Under the pieces are notes generated by a model. That model did not search any database. It saw nothing but the letters and a program-made list of their open reading frames with translations, and was not told where the DNA came from. Below are positions 8,032 to 15,645 of a DNA stretch of 32,774 nt, piece after piece (positions within the stretch are counted from its first letter, which is position 1; the number at the start of each line of letters is the position of its first letter). Both the position numbers and the translations under genes were made by a program. This DNA comes from Candidatus Latescibacterota bacterium (GTDB taxonomy: Bacteria > Latescibacterota > UBA2968 > UBA8231), in NCBI GenBank assembly GCA_009691525.1, contig SICG01000034.1, positions 1-32,774 of the forward strand. Reading direction: 5' to 3'.

Positions 8032-8056
8032 CGCTTGGGGATGGGGCTTCTATATT
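8028..8056 (+). promoter_or_regulatory. Sigma70-like promoter of the sugar/acid catabolic cassette
   Basis: TTGACG (8028-8033), a 17-base spacer, then TATATT (8051-8056). The -35 box incorporates the TGA stop of the MFS gene. The expected start near 8063 rules out the ATG at 8035 as a translation start and fixes the TIM-barrel gene start at 8080. Confidence 0.78.
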
Positions 8057-8079
8057 CGGTGGAAATTTGGAGTCTACCT

Positions 8080-8844
8080 ATGTCAGCCTCGGTCATTGCC
8101 GCCCAGCTTTATACGCTGCGTGAATACCTGAAAACCCCCAGTGATATCGCCTCCAGCCTGAAGAAGGTGCGCCAGCTCGGCTATGAGGCGGTCCAGGTTT
8201 CCGGCCTGGGGCCCATCGAGCCGGCCCAACTCAAAGACGCCGCCGATCAGGCGGGGGTGCGGATCATCGCCACCCACATCGGTTTTGAGCGCATCCGCAA
8301 CGAACCCCAGGCGGTGATCGCCGACCACCAGTTATGGGCCTGCCGCCACGTGGCCATCGGCGGCTTACCGGCTGAGTACCGCAACGAGGAGGGGTTTCAC
8401 CGCTTCGCGGTCGAGGCTTCGGCGGCGGCGCGGCCCCTGGTCGAGGCCGGTCTGACCTTCAGCTATCACAATCACAGTTTTGAACTGGAGCGTTTTGGTG
8501 GGCGCACCGCCCTGGAGATTCTGTACGCCGAAAGTGACCCGCAGGTGTTCTCCGCCGAAATCGATACCTACTGGATTCAGCATGGCGGTGGCAATCCGGT
8601 GAGCTGGCTGCACAGCCTCAGGGATCGATGCTATTTGGTCCACCTCAAGGACATGGCCATGAAGGGCAGCCAGCAACTTTATGCCGAGGTGGGGGAGGGC
8701 AATCTCGAGTGGCCGGCGATCCTGGGCGCCTGCCGCGAGGCGGGGGTGGAATGGTATATCGTCGAGCAGGATACCTGCCAGCGGGATCCCTTCGAAAGCC
8801 TCGGCATAAGTCTGATCAATCTGCGCCGGCTGGGGCTGCAATGA
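8080..8844 (+). CDS. Sugar phosphate isomerase/epimerase-like TIM barrel protein
   Basis: This 254-residue member of the AP-endonuclease-2/xylose-isomerase-like TIM-barrel family also includes IolE, hydroxypyruvate isomerase and ketose 3-epimerases. Seen: VIAAQLYTLRE in strand 1, GYEAVQVSG in strand 2, FSYHNHSFELE around residues 126-137 (metal-site region), EIDTYWIQHGGGNP, and YLVHLKDM. It ends with a conserved EQDTC-type strand. The metal-binding Glu/Asp/His/Glu set appears retained. The start at 8080 is chosen because GGAG lies seven bases upstream and the promoter at 8028-8056 lies just before it. It is first in a three-gene unit with a LarA-like protein and an SDR, suggesting catabolism of a sugar or sugar acid. 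The substrate is unknown. Confidence 0.85.
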   Translation: MSASVIAAQLYTLREYLKTPSDIASSLKKVRQLGYEAVQVSGLGPIEPAQLKDAADQAGVRIIATHIGFERIRNEPQAVIADHQLWACRHVAIGGLPAEYRNEEGFHRFAVEASAAARPLVEAGLTFSYHNHSFELERFGGRTALEILYAESDPQVFSAEIDTYWIQHGGGNPVSWLHSLRDRCYLVHLKDMAMKGSQQLYAEVGEGNLEWPAILGACREAGVEWYIVEQDTCQRDPFESLGISLINLRRLGLQ

Positions 8845-8857
8845 GAGGGCAGAGGAT

Positions 8858-10033
8858 ATGACCCAGGTACAGATTCCGTGGGCCGCCTGGTACGGCAAGG
8901 CCCCTTTCGTTTTGACCTTTCCCGATTCGTGGCAGGTGGAGGTGTGCAACATGAAGGGCGGGGAGGACATCGGTGAGGCAGGCATCCACCAGCGCCTAGC
9001 CCAGTCCATCGGTGCCCCGCCCCTGCGCCAGTACGCCAAAGGCCGGGCGTCGGCGGCCATTCTGGTCGATGACCTGTCTCGCCCCACTCCTGCCTTTCGG
9101 CTCTTGCCCTACATCTTGGAGGAGTTGGCCGCTGCCGGCATCGGCGAGGACCAGGTGAAGATCATCTGCGCCTTGGCCGCGCACCGGCCAATGACCCGGG
9201 ACGACTTTATCAAGAAGGTGGGCCTCGACATTGTCGAGCGCCTGCAGGTGCTCAACCACAATGCCTACGAAAACCTCGAGTTCCTGGGTTATTCCAGCCG
9301 GGGGATCCCGATTTTCATCAACCGCGATCTGATGTCGTGTGAGGTGCGCATCGCCCTGGGCATGATCACCCCGCGGGGGGGCATGTTCGGCGGCGGGGCC
9401 AAGTTGCTCATCCCCGGCGCCTGCGGTCAACAGACCATCCTGCTCAACCACCGCTACGTACACGAGCGTTTTCGCGAGCATCTATCCGAGGTGGGGAAGA
9501 TGGCCGGCCTGGGCTATATCGTCAACCCGCTGCTCAATGCCAAGCTGGAGATCATCGAGCTGGTGGCAGGCGACCCAGACGCCGCTTTCGCCCGCGGCTG
9601 TGAGTTGGGCGCGGAGCTGTACGCTACCGCAATGCCCGACTCCTTCGACATTGGCGTCTTTAATGCCTTCCCCAAGGACACCGAATTGTGCCAGGCGCCC
9701 CTGGCCCTTGTTCCGCTGGGCAGCGCCAAGAAGAGCCCGCTCAAGCCCACCTCCACCATCGTCATCTGCGCCGCCTGCCCCGAAGGGCTGGGCTGGCATT
9801 CGGTAATGGGGCCGGGCACGGCGCTGGGCGGCAAGCCGCCGGGCAAACGCGAACACCGCACCGTGGTTTTTGCCCCGGGGATCAACAAATGGGACTGCCT
9901 GGCGAAATTCGGGCCCGACGCCGTCTTCTGCAAGACCTGGCCCGAAGTGTTGGCAGTGTTGGAAAGAGTGCACGGCAAACAGGCGCAGGTCGCGGTATTC
10001 CCGGCCGGCGCCATTCAAATGGCGGCCGCATAG
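8858..10033 (+). CDS. LarA-like (lactate racemase N-domain/DUF2088) protein
   Basis: This 391-residue protein resembles LarA, the nickel-pincer racemase. Compared from memory with Lactiplantibacillus plantarum LarA, these features are kept: DDLSRPTP (pyrophosphate/substrate loop), AHRPM with His109 (equivalent to catalytic His108), Lys182 in GGGAKLLIPG (equivalent to cofactor-bearing Lys184), and His198 in LLNHR (equivalent to nickel ligand His200). The second catalytic histidine, His174 in LarA, is Arg173 here (ITPRGGMFGGG), and the loop is one residue shorter. It may therefore act on another 2-hydroxy acid or catalyse a related reaction. No larB/larC/larE cofactor genes lie in the window. 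The ribosome site AGAGGA precedes ATG 8858. It lies 13 bases after the isomerase gene. Confidence 0.82.
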   Translation: MTQVQIPWAAWYGKAPFVLTFPDSWQVEVCNMKGGEDIGEAGIHQRLAQSIGAPPLRQYAKGRASAAILVDDLSRPTPAFRLLPYILEELAAAGIGEDQVKIICALAAHRPMTRDDFIKKVGLDIVERLQVLNHNAYENLEFLGYSSRGIPIFINRDLMSCEVRIALGMITPRGGMFGGGAKLLIPGACGQQTILLNHRYVHERFREHLSEVGKMAGLGYIVNPLLNAKLEIIELVAGDPDAAFARGCELGAELYATAMPDSFDIGVFNAFPKDTELCQAPLALVPLGSAKKSPLKPTSTIVICAACPEGLGWHSVMGPGTALGGKPPGKREHRTVVFAPGINKWDCLAKFGPDAVFCKTWPEVLAVLERVHGKQAQVAVFPAGAIQMAAA

Positions 10034-10062
10034 AAACCTTTTATCGTACAGGAGCGTATCTA

Positions 10063-10839
10063 GTGGGACATCTCGCTCGATTCGAATTGGGGGGCAAGGT
10101 CGTCATCGTCACTGGGGCCGGCCGCGGCATTGGCCGGACCATTGCCCTGGACGCGGTGCGTTCGGGGGCCAAGGTGGCGGTGGGCAGCCGTACCACCGAT
10201 GAACTGGAAAGTCTGGCTGCCGAAATCAAGCAGATGGGTGGCGAGTGTTTTTATCATCACCTCGACGTGGTTTCGGTGGCTTCGATCCAGGAGTTTTTCG
10301 CTGCGGTGATCGCCCATTACGGGCGCATCGACGGGCTGGTCAACAACGCCGGGTACAACAAACAGGCCCCCATCCTCGAGTACGGCGAGGAACTCTACGA
10401 TCAGATCGTGGACGCCAATCTGAAAAATGTCTTTTTTTGCAGCCAGGTTGCGGCCAAACAGTTCATCACCCAGGGTGGGGGAGGCTGCATCGTCAACATC
10501 GCCTCTCAGGCGGGCCTGATCGGGGCCCCGGGGCGCGGGCCTTACAGCGGTGCCAAAGGCGGGGTCATCAACCTGACCCGCACCATGGCGGTGGAATGGG
10601 CCAAACACAAAATCCGCGTCAACAGTGTAGCCCCGACGGTGACCCGCTCCTCGATGGCCGAGCAGGCCATGCGCGACAACAAAGCCTTTGCCGAGTCGGT
10701 GCGCACCATGAATCTGCTGCGGGGGGATCTGGCCGAACCAGAGGAGATGTCGGGGCCGGTGGTATTTCTGCTCTCCGAGGCGGCGAGCATGATCACCGGC
10801 CACACCCTGGTGGTCGACGGGGGCTGGACCGTTGCCTGA
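10063..10839 (+). CDS. Short-chain dehydrogenase/reductase
   Basis: This 258-residue classical SDR starts at GTG 10063, with AGGA about nine bases upstream. The cofactor motif TGAGRGIG is at residues 17-24, NNAG near 94-97, and the catalytic triad is Ser148, Tyr161 and Lys165 (YSGAK). It ends with HTLVVDGGWTVA, the family's usual C-terminus. A basic residue after strand 2 (VGSRTTDEL) suggests NADP(H) preference. It is the third gene of the isomerase/LarA-like/SDR unit and probably oxidises or reduces a hydroxy acid or sugar intermediate shared with them. A terminator follows 26 bases after the stop. Confidence 0.9.
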   Translation: MGHLARFELGGKVVIVTGAGRGIGRTIALDAVRSGAKVAVGSRTTDELESLAAEIKQMGGECFYHHLDVVSVASIQEFFAAVIAHYGRIDGLVNNAGYNKQAPILEYGEELYDQIVDANLKNVFFCSQVAAKQFITQGGGGCIVNIASQAGLIGAPGRGPYSGAKGGVINLTRTMAVEWAKHKIRVNSVAPTVTRSSMAEQAMRDNKAFAESVRTMNLLRGDLAEPEEMSGPVVFLLSEAASMITGHTLVVDGGWTVA

Positions 10840-10864
10840 ACCGGGTCAGTGAAGGAATTCAGCG

Positions 10865-10893
10865 GGGGCACGCAGCGGTGCCCCTATTTTTTT
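10865..10893 (+). terminator. Rho-independent terminator
   Basis: The perfect stem GGGGCAC/GTGCCCC (10865-10871 and 10878-10884) with a six-base loop is followed by TATTTTTTT. It ends the catabolic cassette and lies 40 bases before ompH. Confidence 0.88.
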
Positions 10894-10932
10894 GGCGAAC
10901 TGGCAACCAATTCCAATTCCAAAGGAGAAGGT

Positions 10933-11490
10933 ATGAAAACGACGCTGCAGTACCTGTTAATCGCCGCCCTGGGCCTGCTGCCGGGCGCGGCCCTGGCCCA
11001 GATGAAGATCGGCTTCATCAACTCCGACCAGCTCAAGGAGCAACTGCCCGAGATCAAGGCCGCTCAGCAGCAGCTGGAGTTGTTGCAGCAGCAGCGCACC
11101 CAGGAGGACGAGGGCCGGCAGGCCAAGCTGGCGCAGATGGAGGAGAACTTCCGCAAGCAGGAGATGCTGCTCAGCGAAGCGAGCAAAGCCGAAAAGCAGG
11201 CCGAATACGAGGCCGAGGGGCAGAAACTGATGGAGTTCCGCCAGAACACCCAGGAGGAGGTGATGAAGAAGAACTTTGAACTGCATAACCCCATCTTCGA
11301 AAAAATAAACACCGCCATTAAACTCGTCGCCGAGGAGGAGGGGTACGACTATGTCCTGGATGCCGGCTCGGCCGGTGGGGCGGTGGTTTATGCCAATGAC
11401 AAGTACGATCTGACCGACAAATTACTCAAACGCCTGCAGGTGGGGGGGGCTGTTCCCGCCAAGGCGCCGGCGACTGGCAGCGGCAACTAG
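10933..11490 (+). CDS. OmpH/Skp-family periplasmic chaperone
   Basis: This 185-residue secreted protein has a clear signal peptide (MKTTLQYLLIAALGLL, then GAALA before QMKIG, cleavage near residue 22). The mature part opens with MKIGFINSDQLKEQLPEI, the Skp/OmpH beta strand. A long charged, glutamine-rich coiled-coil hairpin (about 35-130) and a returning C-terminal strand (YDYVLDAGSAGGAVVYAND) follow. Skp-type trimers hold unfolded outer-membrane proteins in the periplasm, so a diderm envelope is implied. The start at 10933 is chosen for the strong AAAGGAGAAGG site. It stands alone rather than next to bamA/lpxD as is common. Its TAG stop is shared, on the opposite strand, with the convergent reductase stop (CTAG). 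Confidence 0.88.
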   Translation: MKTTLQYLLIAALGLLPGAALAQMKIGFINSDQLKEQLPEIKAAQQQLELLQQQRTQEDEGRQAKLAQMEENFRKQEMLLSEASKAEKQAEYEAEGQKLMEFRQNTQEEVMKKNFELHNPIFEKINTAIKLVAEEEGYDYVLDAGSAGGAVVYANDKYDLTDKLLKRLQVGGAVPAKAPATGSGN

Positions 11491-12251
11491 GCCGCTACCG
11501 CTTCGCCCACCAGACCGATGTTCGCGCAGATCTGTTCCTCGTCCATCATGCCGAGGACCATGGAGTGTACGGCGGGGATGTCGAGCACAAAACGCACCGC
11601 GCGGGCCGGGTCCTGGGTCAACTCGCTGCCCCCGCCCACAATTTTCATGCCGTAGATCCCCTTGCCGGCGGCGGCCATCTCCTCGATGACCGGGACTACC
11701 TGTTCGGGGCCGGCGTCCATGGCGTGGCCGGCGTAATTGACGCGCGCCAGCACCACGTCTACCCAGGCGGTGCGGGCGGTGGTCTGGAAAGCGCCGAAGT
11801 CGTGGCAGGAAACGCCTAGGGCGCGGATTACCCCCTGCTCCTTGAGGCGGCTGAGGGTCTCCATGGGCCCCTGCATTTTGGCGGGCCATCCGGCTTCGGT
11901 GAGGCAGTGCAGCAGCAGGATGTCGATATAGTCGGTGCGCAGTTCCTGCAAAAAGCGCTCGACATCCCGCTTTACTTCGGGACCGGTGCGGGAAACGGTT
12001 TTGGTGGTGATCACCGCATTTTCCCGGCCCACCTCTTCCAGTGCCGCAGCTACATGGGGGTGGGTGCCATATTGGTCGGCGGTATCCCAGAAATTGACGC
12101 CCCGCTCGTGGGCGAAACGCAACAGGTAGGCCAGCCGGTCCACGCCCAGGTCGCCCTGGTTGGAGCGGTTGTTCCAACCATTGGTGCCGGTGCCAAAACA
12201 CAGGCGCGAAACGCGCAGGCCGCTCAGACCTAGATCCACCTGGTCGATCAT
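11487..12251 (-). CDS. Aldo/keto reductase
   Basis: This roughly 254-residue TIM-barrel oxidoreductase contains SRLCFGTGTNG near the N-terminus and VNFWDTADQYG with the catalytic Asp and Tyr. ITTKT carries the catalytic Lys, and DILLLHCLTE carries the catalytic His, giving the complete D-Y-K-H tetrad. The C-terminal NADP-binding region is shorter than in the standard 320-residue proteins. This fits the group of short bacterial aldo/keto reductases found beside uncultured sugar-degradation genes. Two ATGs are possible. ATG 12251 has AGGAAGG seven bases upstream, whereas ATG 12257 is almost on top of it, so 12251 is preferred. It follows the M42 peptidase gene by 20 bases. Substrate unknown. 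Confidence 0.87.
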   Translation of the reverse strand: MIDQVDLGLSGLRVSRLCFGTGTNGWNNRSNQGDLGVDRLAYLLRFAHERGVNFWDTADQYGTHPHVAAALEEVGRENAVITTKTVSRTGPEVKRDVERFLQELRTDYIDILLLHCLTEAGWPAKMQGPMETLSRLKEQGVIRALGVSCHDFGAFQTTARTAWVDVVLARVNYAGHAMDAGPEQVVPVIEEMAAAGKGIYGMKIVGGGSELTQDPARAVRFVLDIPAVHSMVLGMMDEEQICANIGLVGEAVAA

Positions 12252-12271
12252 CTCCATTCCTTCCTGAAAAT

Positions 12272-13405
12272 TTAGCTGGTTAAGGTTTCCCGCAACCTAG
12301 GGGCGTGGCGCTGGTGCCGCGCCTCCAGGGAGCGGGCGAGGTAGTCACCTGCCCGGACGCCGGCCTGGGCCAGTCCTCCGGGCTGAAGGGCCACGTGGAC
12401 CAGCAGGCGCACCAGGCCCACGACGTCGTCTAGGTGGATGAACTCCGGGGCCAGAGCCTCCGCACCCTGGTTGTGGTAATTCCCCAGCGGCAGCGCCAGG
12501 GCGGCCGTGCGGAACCCAGCCCCGTGCAGGACCGATGCTTCGCAGGTGCCGCCATCCATCAGCTTGCGCTGGAAAGAGAGGGATGTTTTGGTTTGGGCCA
12601 ACTCACTGGCGAGCAAGGCCATGCCGCCGTGCAAATGCGGGTCGAAGAGGCAGGAACGGTCCCCTGCGCGCACGATGGGTCCGGCGCCCAGTATCGCCCC
12701 GGCGCTGGCGCTGGAACACTCGAGATTCACATAGATCGCCTCCCGGTCCAGCCAGCCGCTTTGGCTGGCCTCGATCATGCCGGCAAACCCCACTTCCTCG
12801 GCGCGGGTCAGGAGCAGACCGACCCGCACCCTGGCCTGTTGGCGGATCAGTTCGTCGAGGAAACACAGGCCAGCCACTGCCCCGGCTAGGTCGTCGCATG
12901 CCCGGCCGTAGAGCAGCCTGCCGCGCTGGCGCAGCGCGGGCAGATCCCACATCCCGAAAGCGCCTGGGCCCAGTGCGGTCCCAGGCGGCACCTGCACGAC
13001 AAACCCTTCGATCTCCCGGTGCCAGTGGTGGCCGCTGATACGTCCTAGCAGAGGCCGCTGACCAGCGGCGCGGCGCGGGTCATAGAGACGCACCCGGCTG
13101 CGACAGGCCTGTGCCAGATTCACTCCACCCAATTTCTCCAAGAAATACTCGCCCTTGCCCAGCGGCTGGGGAAAGCCCAGGCCCGGATGGTCCAGATGGG
13201 CGGTGGCTATCAGTCGGGAAGAGCGGGAAGCCCTGGGATGGGTGTAGAGCAGGAGCAGGTTGCCGGTTATGTCGCGGCGCAGGTGCAGGGTGGGCCGGGC
13301 AGCGACAAAAGCCTCAACCGCGGCGATGACCCAGTGTTCGTGGAAGGGGGCCGTGGGCAGGGGCATGAGCTGCCTGGCCAGGGTGAGGAAGGTTTCCTGA
13401 TCCAT
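12272..13405 (-). CDS. M42-family metallo-aminopeptidase
   Basis: This 377-residue protein of the M42 (glutamyl aminopeptidase/FrvX/tetrahedral peptidase) type shows the co-catalytic metal site in order. TAHLDHPG holds the first His and Asp, CDDLAGAVAG the bridging Asp, RAEEVGFAG the Glu pair, YVNLECS the next acidic ligand, and DGGTCEAS with a later histidine-containing segment near GNYHNQGAE the remainder. These enzymes form large cytosolic complexes that trim peptides after the proteasome or other proteases. ATG 13405 is used; a TTG four codons upstream is possible. No clear promoter is seen in the 86-base divergent gap to the next gene. Confidence 0.85.
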   Translation of the reverse strand: MDQETFLTLARQLMPLPTAPFHEHWVIAAVEAFVAARPTLHLRRDITGNLLLLYTHPRASRSSRLIATAHLDHPGLGFPQPLGKGEYFLEKLGGVNLAQACRSRVRLYDPRRAAGQRPLLGRISGHHWHREIEGFVVQVPPGTALGPGAFGMWDLPALRQRGRLLYGRACDDLAGAVAGLCFLDELIRQQARVRVGLLLTRAEEVGFAGMIEASQSGWLDREAIYVNLECSSASAGAILGAGPIVRAGDRSCLFDPHLHGGMALLASELAQTKTSLSFQRKLMDGGTCEASVLHGAGFRTAALALPLGNYHNQGAEALAPEFIHLDDVVGLVRLLVHVALQPGGLAQAGVRAGDYLARSLEARHQRHAPRLRETLTS

Positions 13406-13491
13406 AGTTGACCCCAAAGGAGCGAAAAAAAAAGGTGGGCGTCAAGTAGACAGGGGAGAGGGGAGCACCCTACCTTCAGGCAGGAGCCTAG

Positions 13492-15645
13492 GTGAAAAAA
13501 GAGATCCCCGAATTCTACCGCCGCTACCTCCAGACCCGCCAGCAGTCCCTGCTCGCCGATCAAGCGCAGGGGTTGACGTGGAGGGGGCTGGGGCTGGGGT
13601 GTTTTCTGAGTTTCTTTCTGGCCATCGGCGACCCCTACGGCAATATGATCATCCGGGGTTCGTATATGGCCCTGGATTTCAGCACCCCAGGTGCACTCTT
13701 TCTCTTCCTGGTGCTGACCGGTTTGCTCAATCTGTTCTTTAAGCTGGCCGGCCGGGGCAAAACGGCATCCCTGGTCTTCGCCGGTCTGGTATGCCTGGCC
13801 TGGGTCTGGCACTATTGGCCCTTTACCCACCTCGATCCCTATTCCCCAGGTCTGATCTTTTCCTCCTTCCTGCTGGGCTGCGCCCTGCTCAACCTGCCCC
13901 TGGCCTGGCGCGGCGCCACTCTGGCCCTCAATCGCGCCGACCTGATTCTGGTCTATGCCATGTTGTTGATGGTCTCGGCAGTGTGCAGCATGGGGCTGAG
14001 CGAGCAGCTCTTGCCCATGATCACCGCCCTGTTTTATTACGCCTCGCCCCAGAACAAGTGGCAGGAGAAACTCTTCCCCCACCTGCCGGCCAAGGGCCTG
14101 GTGGACGACGGCCAGGGCAACCGGGCCTTTTACGAGGGCACCGGCGGGGCGGGGCATATCCCGTACGCTGCCTGGGCTGAGCCCCTGCTGTGGTGGGGGT
14201 TCTTCCTGGGCTGCCTGTATCTGAGCATGGTGTGTATCGCGGTGATCCTGCGCCGGCAGTGGATGGAGCGGGAGCGGCTGCCCTATCCCATCACCCAGGC
14301 TGGGTTGGCCCTGGTGCGGGGCGAGCAGGAGGGCCAGCTGGTCAACCGTTTCTTCCTGCAGCCGGCCATGTGGGCAGGTCTGGCTTTTCCCCTGGTCATC
14401 GGCAGCCTGCAGGGGCTGCAGCGCTATTTTCCCGCCACCCCGGCGCTGCGCCTGCAGTGGCAGCTGCCCCTGGTGGGGCAACAGTTTCTGCAGGTGAGTA
14501 TCAGCTTTGCCATGTTGGGATTCTCCTACCTGATCAATACCAGCATCGCGACCGGGATCTGGGTATTTCACCTGTTTTCCAAGTTCGAAAAGGAGGCGCT
14601 CTTCCTGGCCGGGATGCGCTCGGAGGTGAAACTGATGTACGGCGTGAGCGACGCGCCCCTGCTGGCCTATCAGGGGGTGGGTGGGCTGCTCATCTTGGCC
14701 CTCGGCGGGTTGTGGGTGGCCAGGGAGCATCTGCTGCAAGTGCTGCAGCGGGCCCTGGGACGGGGGAATATGGGTATCGACGAGGGTGAGATCCTCTCCT
14801 ACCGCAAGGCCCTGCTGGGAACAGTGGGCGGGGTGGGGGGCATGGTCCTGTGGTTGTGGTACCTGGGCACCCCCCTGTGGATCTCCCTGGTTTTTGTGGG
14901 GGCGGCGATGCTGATCTTTGTGGCGGTGACCCGCATCGTCGCCGAGGCCGGATTGGCAGCCGTGCGCTCGCCGATGACCGCCCCAGATCTGGTGATCCAG
15001 GGCCTGGGTTCTACCCTGGTGGGCCCCACCGGGGTGGTCAATCTCTCACTGGCCTACATTTGGGCCGCCGATATCCGCATCTTTGCCCTGGCCACCTGCG
15101 CCAATGCCCTCAAATTGGTCGAAGAGATGGACCTGCGCAGCCGGCGGCTAGTCTTTGCCGGCATGGTGGCAGCGCTGATCATCGGGGTGGGAGGGGCGGT
15201 ATGGATGATCTTCGAGATGGCCTATAGGCACGGGGGGGTCAATCTCAACCCCTGGTTTTTCAACGGGGCCCCCCGGGGCGCCTACGACAATGCCCTCAGC
15301 CATCTAGCGGCGCAGGGGGTGGACTGGCTGGGGTTGGGTTTCCTGGGTGGGGGGGCCGGGGTGATGGGACTATTGTTGTGGGCGCGCCAGCGGTACCCCT
15401 GGTGGCCCCTACACCCGCTGGGTTTTCCCATCGGCGCCGAGAGCATGATGGATTATGTGTGGTTCAATGTCTTCCTCGCCTGGCTGATCAAGGGCGCGGT
15501 GCTGCGCTACGGCGGGGCGGGTCAGTACCAGCGCAGCCAGCCCTTCTTTCTGGGTCTCATCGCCGGCCAGGTCCTCTGCAATGGACTGTGGCTGTGTATC
15601 GATTATTTCACCGGCAAAGTGGGCAACTCGATCTTCTGGATATGA
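13492..15645 (+). CDS. DUF6785/DUF6784-type OPT-like membrane transporter
   Basis: This 717-residue protein is strongly hydrophobic with about 14 predicted membrane segments. The central part (NRADLILVYAMLLMVSAVCS, then ASPQNKWQEKLFPHLP, a GAGHIPYAAWAEPLLWWG region and RRQWMERERLPYPITQAG) matches what I know of DUF6785 proteins. These are distant relatives of oligopeptide transporters found in uncultured phyla and Planctomycetes. The C-terminal part holds several further segments and GFPIGAESMMDYVWFNVFLAW. The start is GTG 13492 with AGGAG five bases upstream. It is first of a three-gene operon and overlaps the next gene by an ATGA junction. Function is unproved; peptide or osmolyte uptake is a guess from the superfamily. 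Confidence 0.75.
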   Translation: MKKEIPEFYRRYLQTRQQSLLADQAQGLTWRGLGLGCFLSFFLAIGDPYGNMIIRGSYMALDFSTPGALFLFLVLTGLLNLFFKLAGRGKTASLVFAGLVCLAWVWHYWPFTHLDPYSPGLIFSSFLLGCALLNLPLAWRGATLALNRADLILVYAMLLMVSAVCSMGLSEQLLPMITALFYYASPQNKWQEKLFPHLPAKGLVDDGQGNRAFYEGTGGAGHIPYAAWAEPLLWWGFFLGCLYLSMVCIAVILRRQWMERERLPYPITQAGLALVRGEQEGQLVNRFFLQPAMWAGLAFPLVIGSLQGLQRYFPATPALRLQWQLPLVGQQFLQVSISFAMLGFSYLINTSIATGIWVFHLFSKFEKEALFLAGMRSEVKLMYGVSDAPLLAYQGVGGLLILALGGLWVAREHLLQVLQRALGRGNMGIDEGEILSYRKALLGTVGGVGGMVLWLWYLGTPLWISLVFVGAAMLIFVAVTRIVAEAGLAAVRSPMTAPDLVIQGLGSTLVGPTGVVNLSLAYIWAADIRIFALATCANALKLVEEMDLRSRRLVFAGMVAALIIGVGGAVWMIFEMAYRHGGVNLNPWFFNGAPRGAYDNALSHLAAQGVDWLGLGFLGGGAGVMGLLLWARQRYPWWPLHPLGFPIGAESMMDYVWFNVFLAWLIKGAVLRYGGAGQYQRSQPFFLGLIAGQVLCNGLWLCIDYFTGKVGNSIFWI

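Noticed and set aside
8035-8079. ATG 8035 as the start of the TIM-barrel gene
   Set aside because: It lies between the -35 and -10 boxes of the promoter at 8028-8056, upstream of the expected transcript start; ATG 8080 has a proper ribosome site.
13408-13445. Possible divergent promoters between the M42 and DUF6785 genes (TTGACC 13408, minus-strand TTGACG 13445, A9 tract 13425-13433)
   Set aside because: No acceptable -10 at 16-18 bases from either -35-like box.
13267-14739. Long open frame (490 codons) on the minus strand across the M42 gene start and the DUF6785 gene
   Set aside because: It is antisense to a clear membrane protein. Its product is Gln/His/Pro-rich low-complexity sequence with no domain, a usual by-product of high-GC coding DNA.
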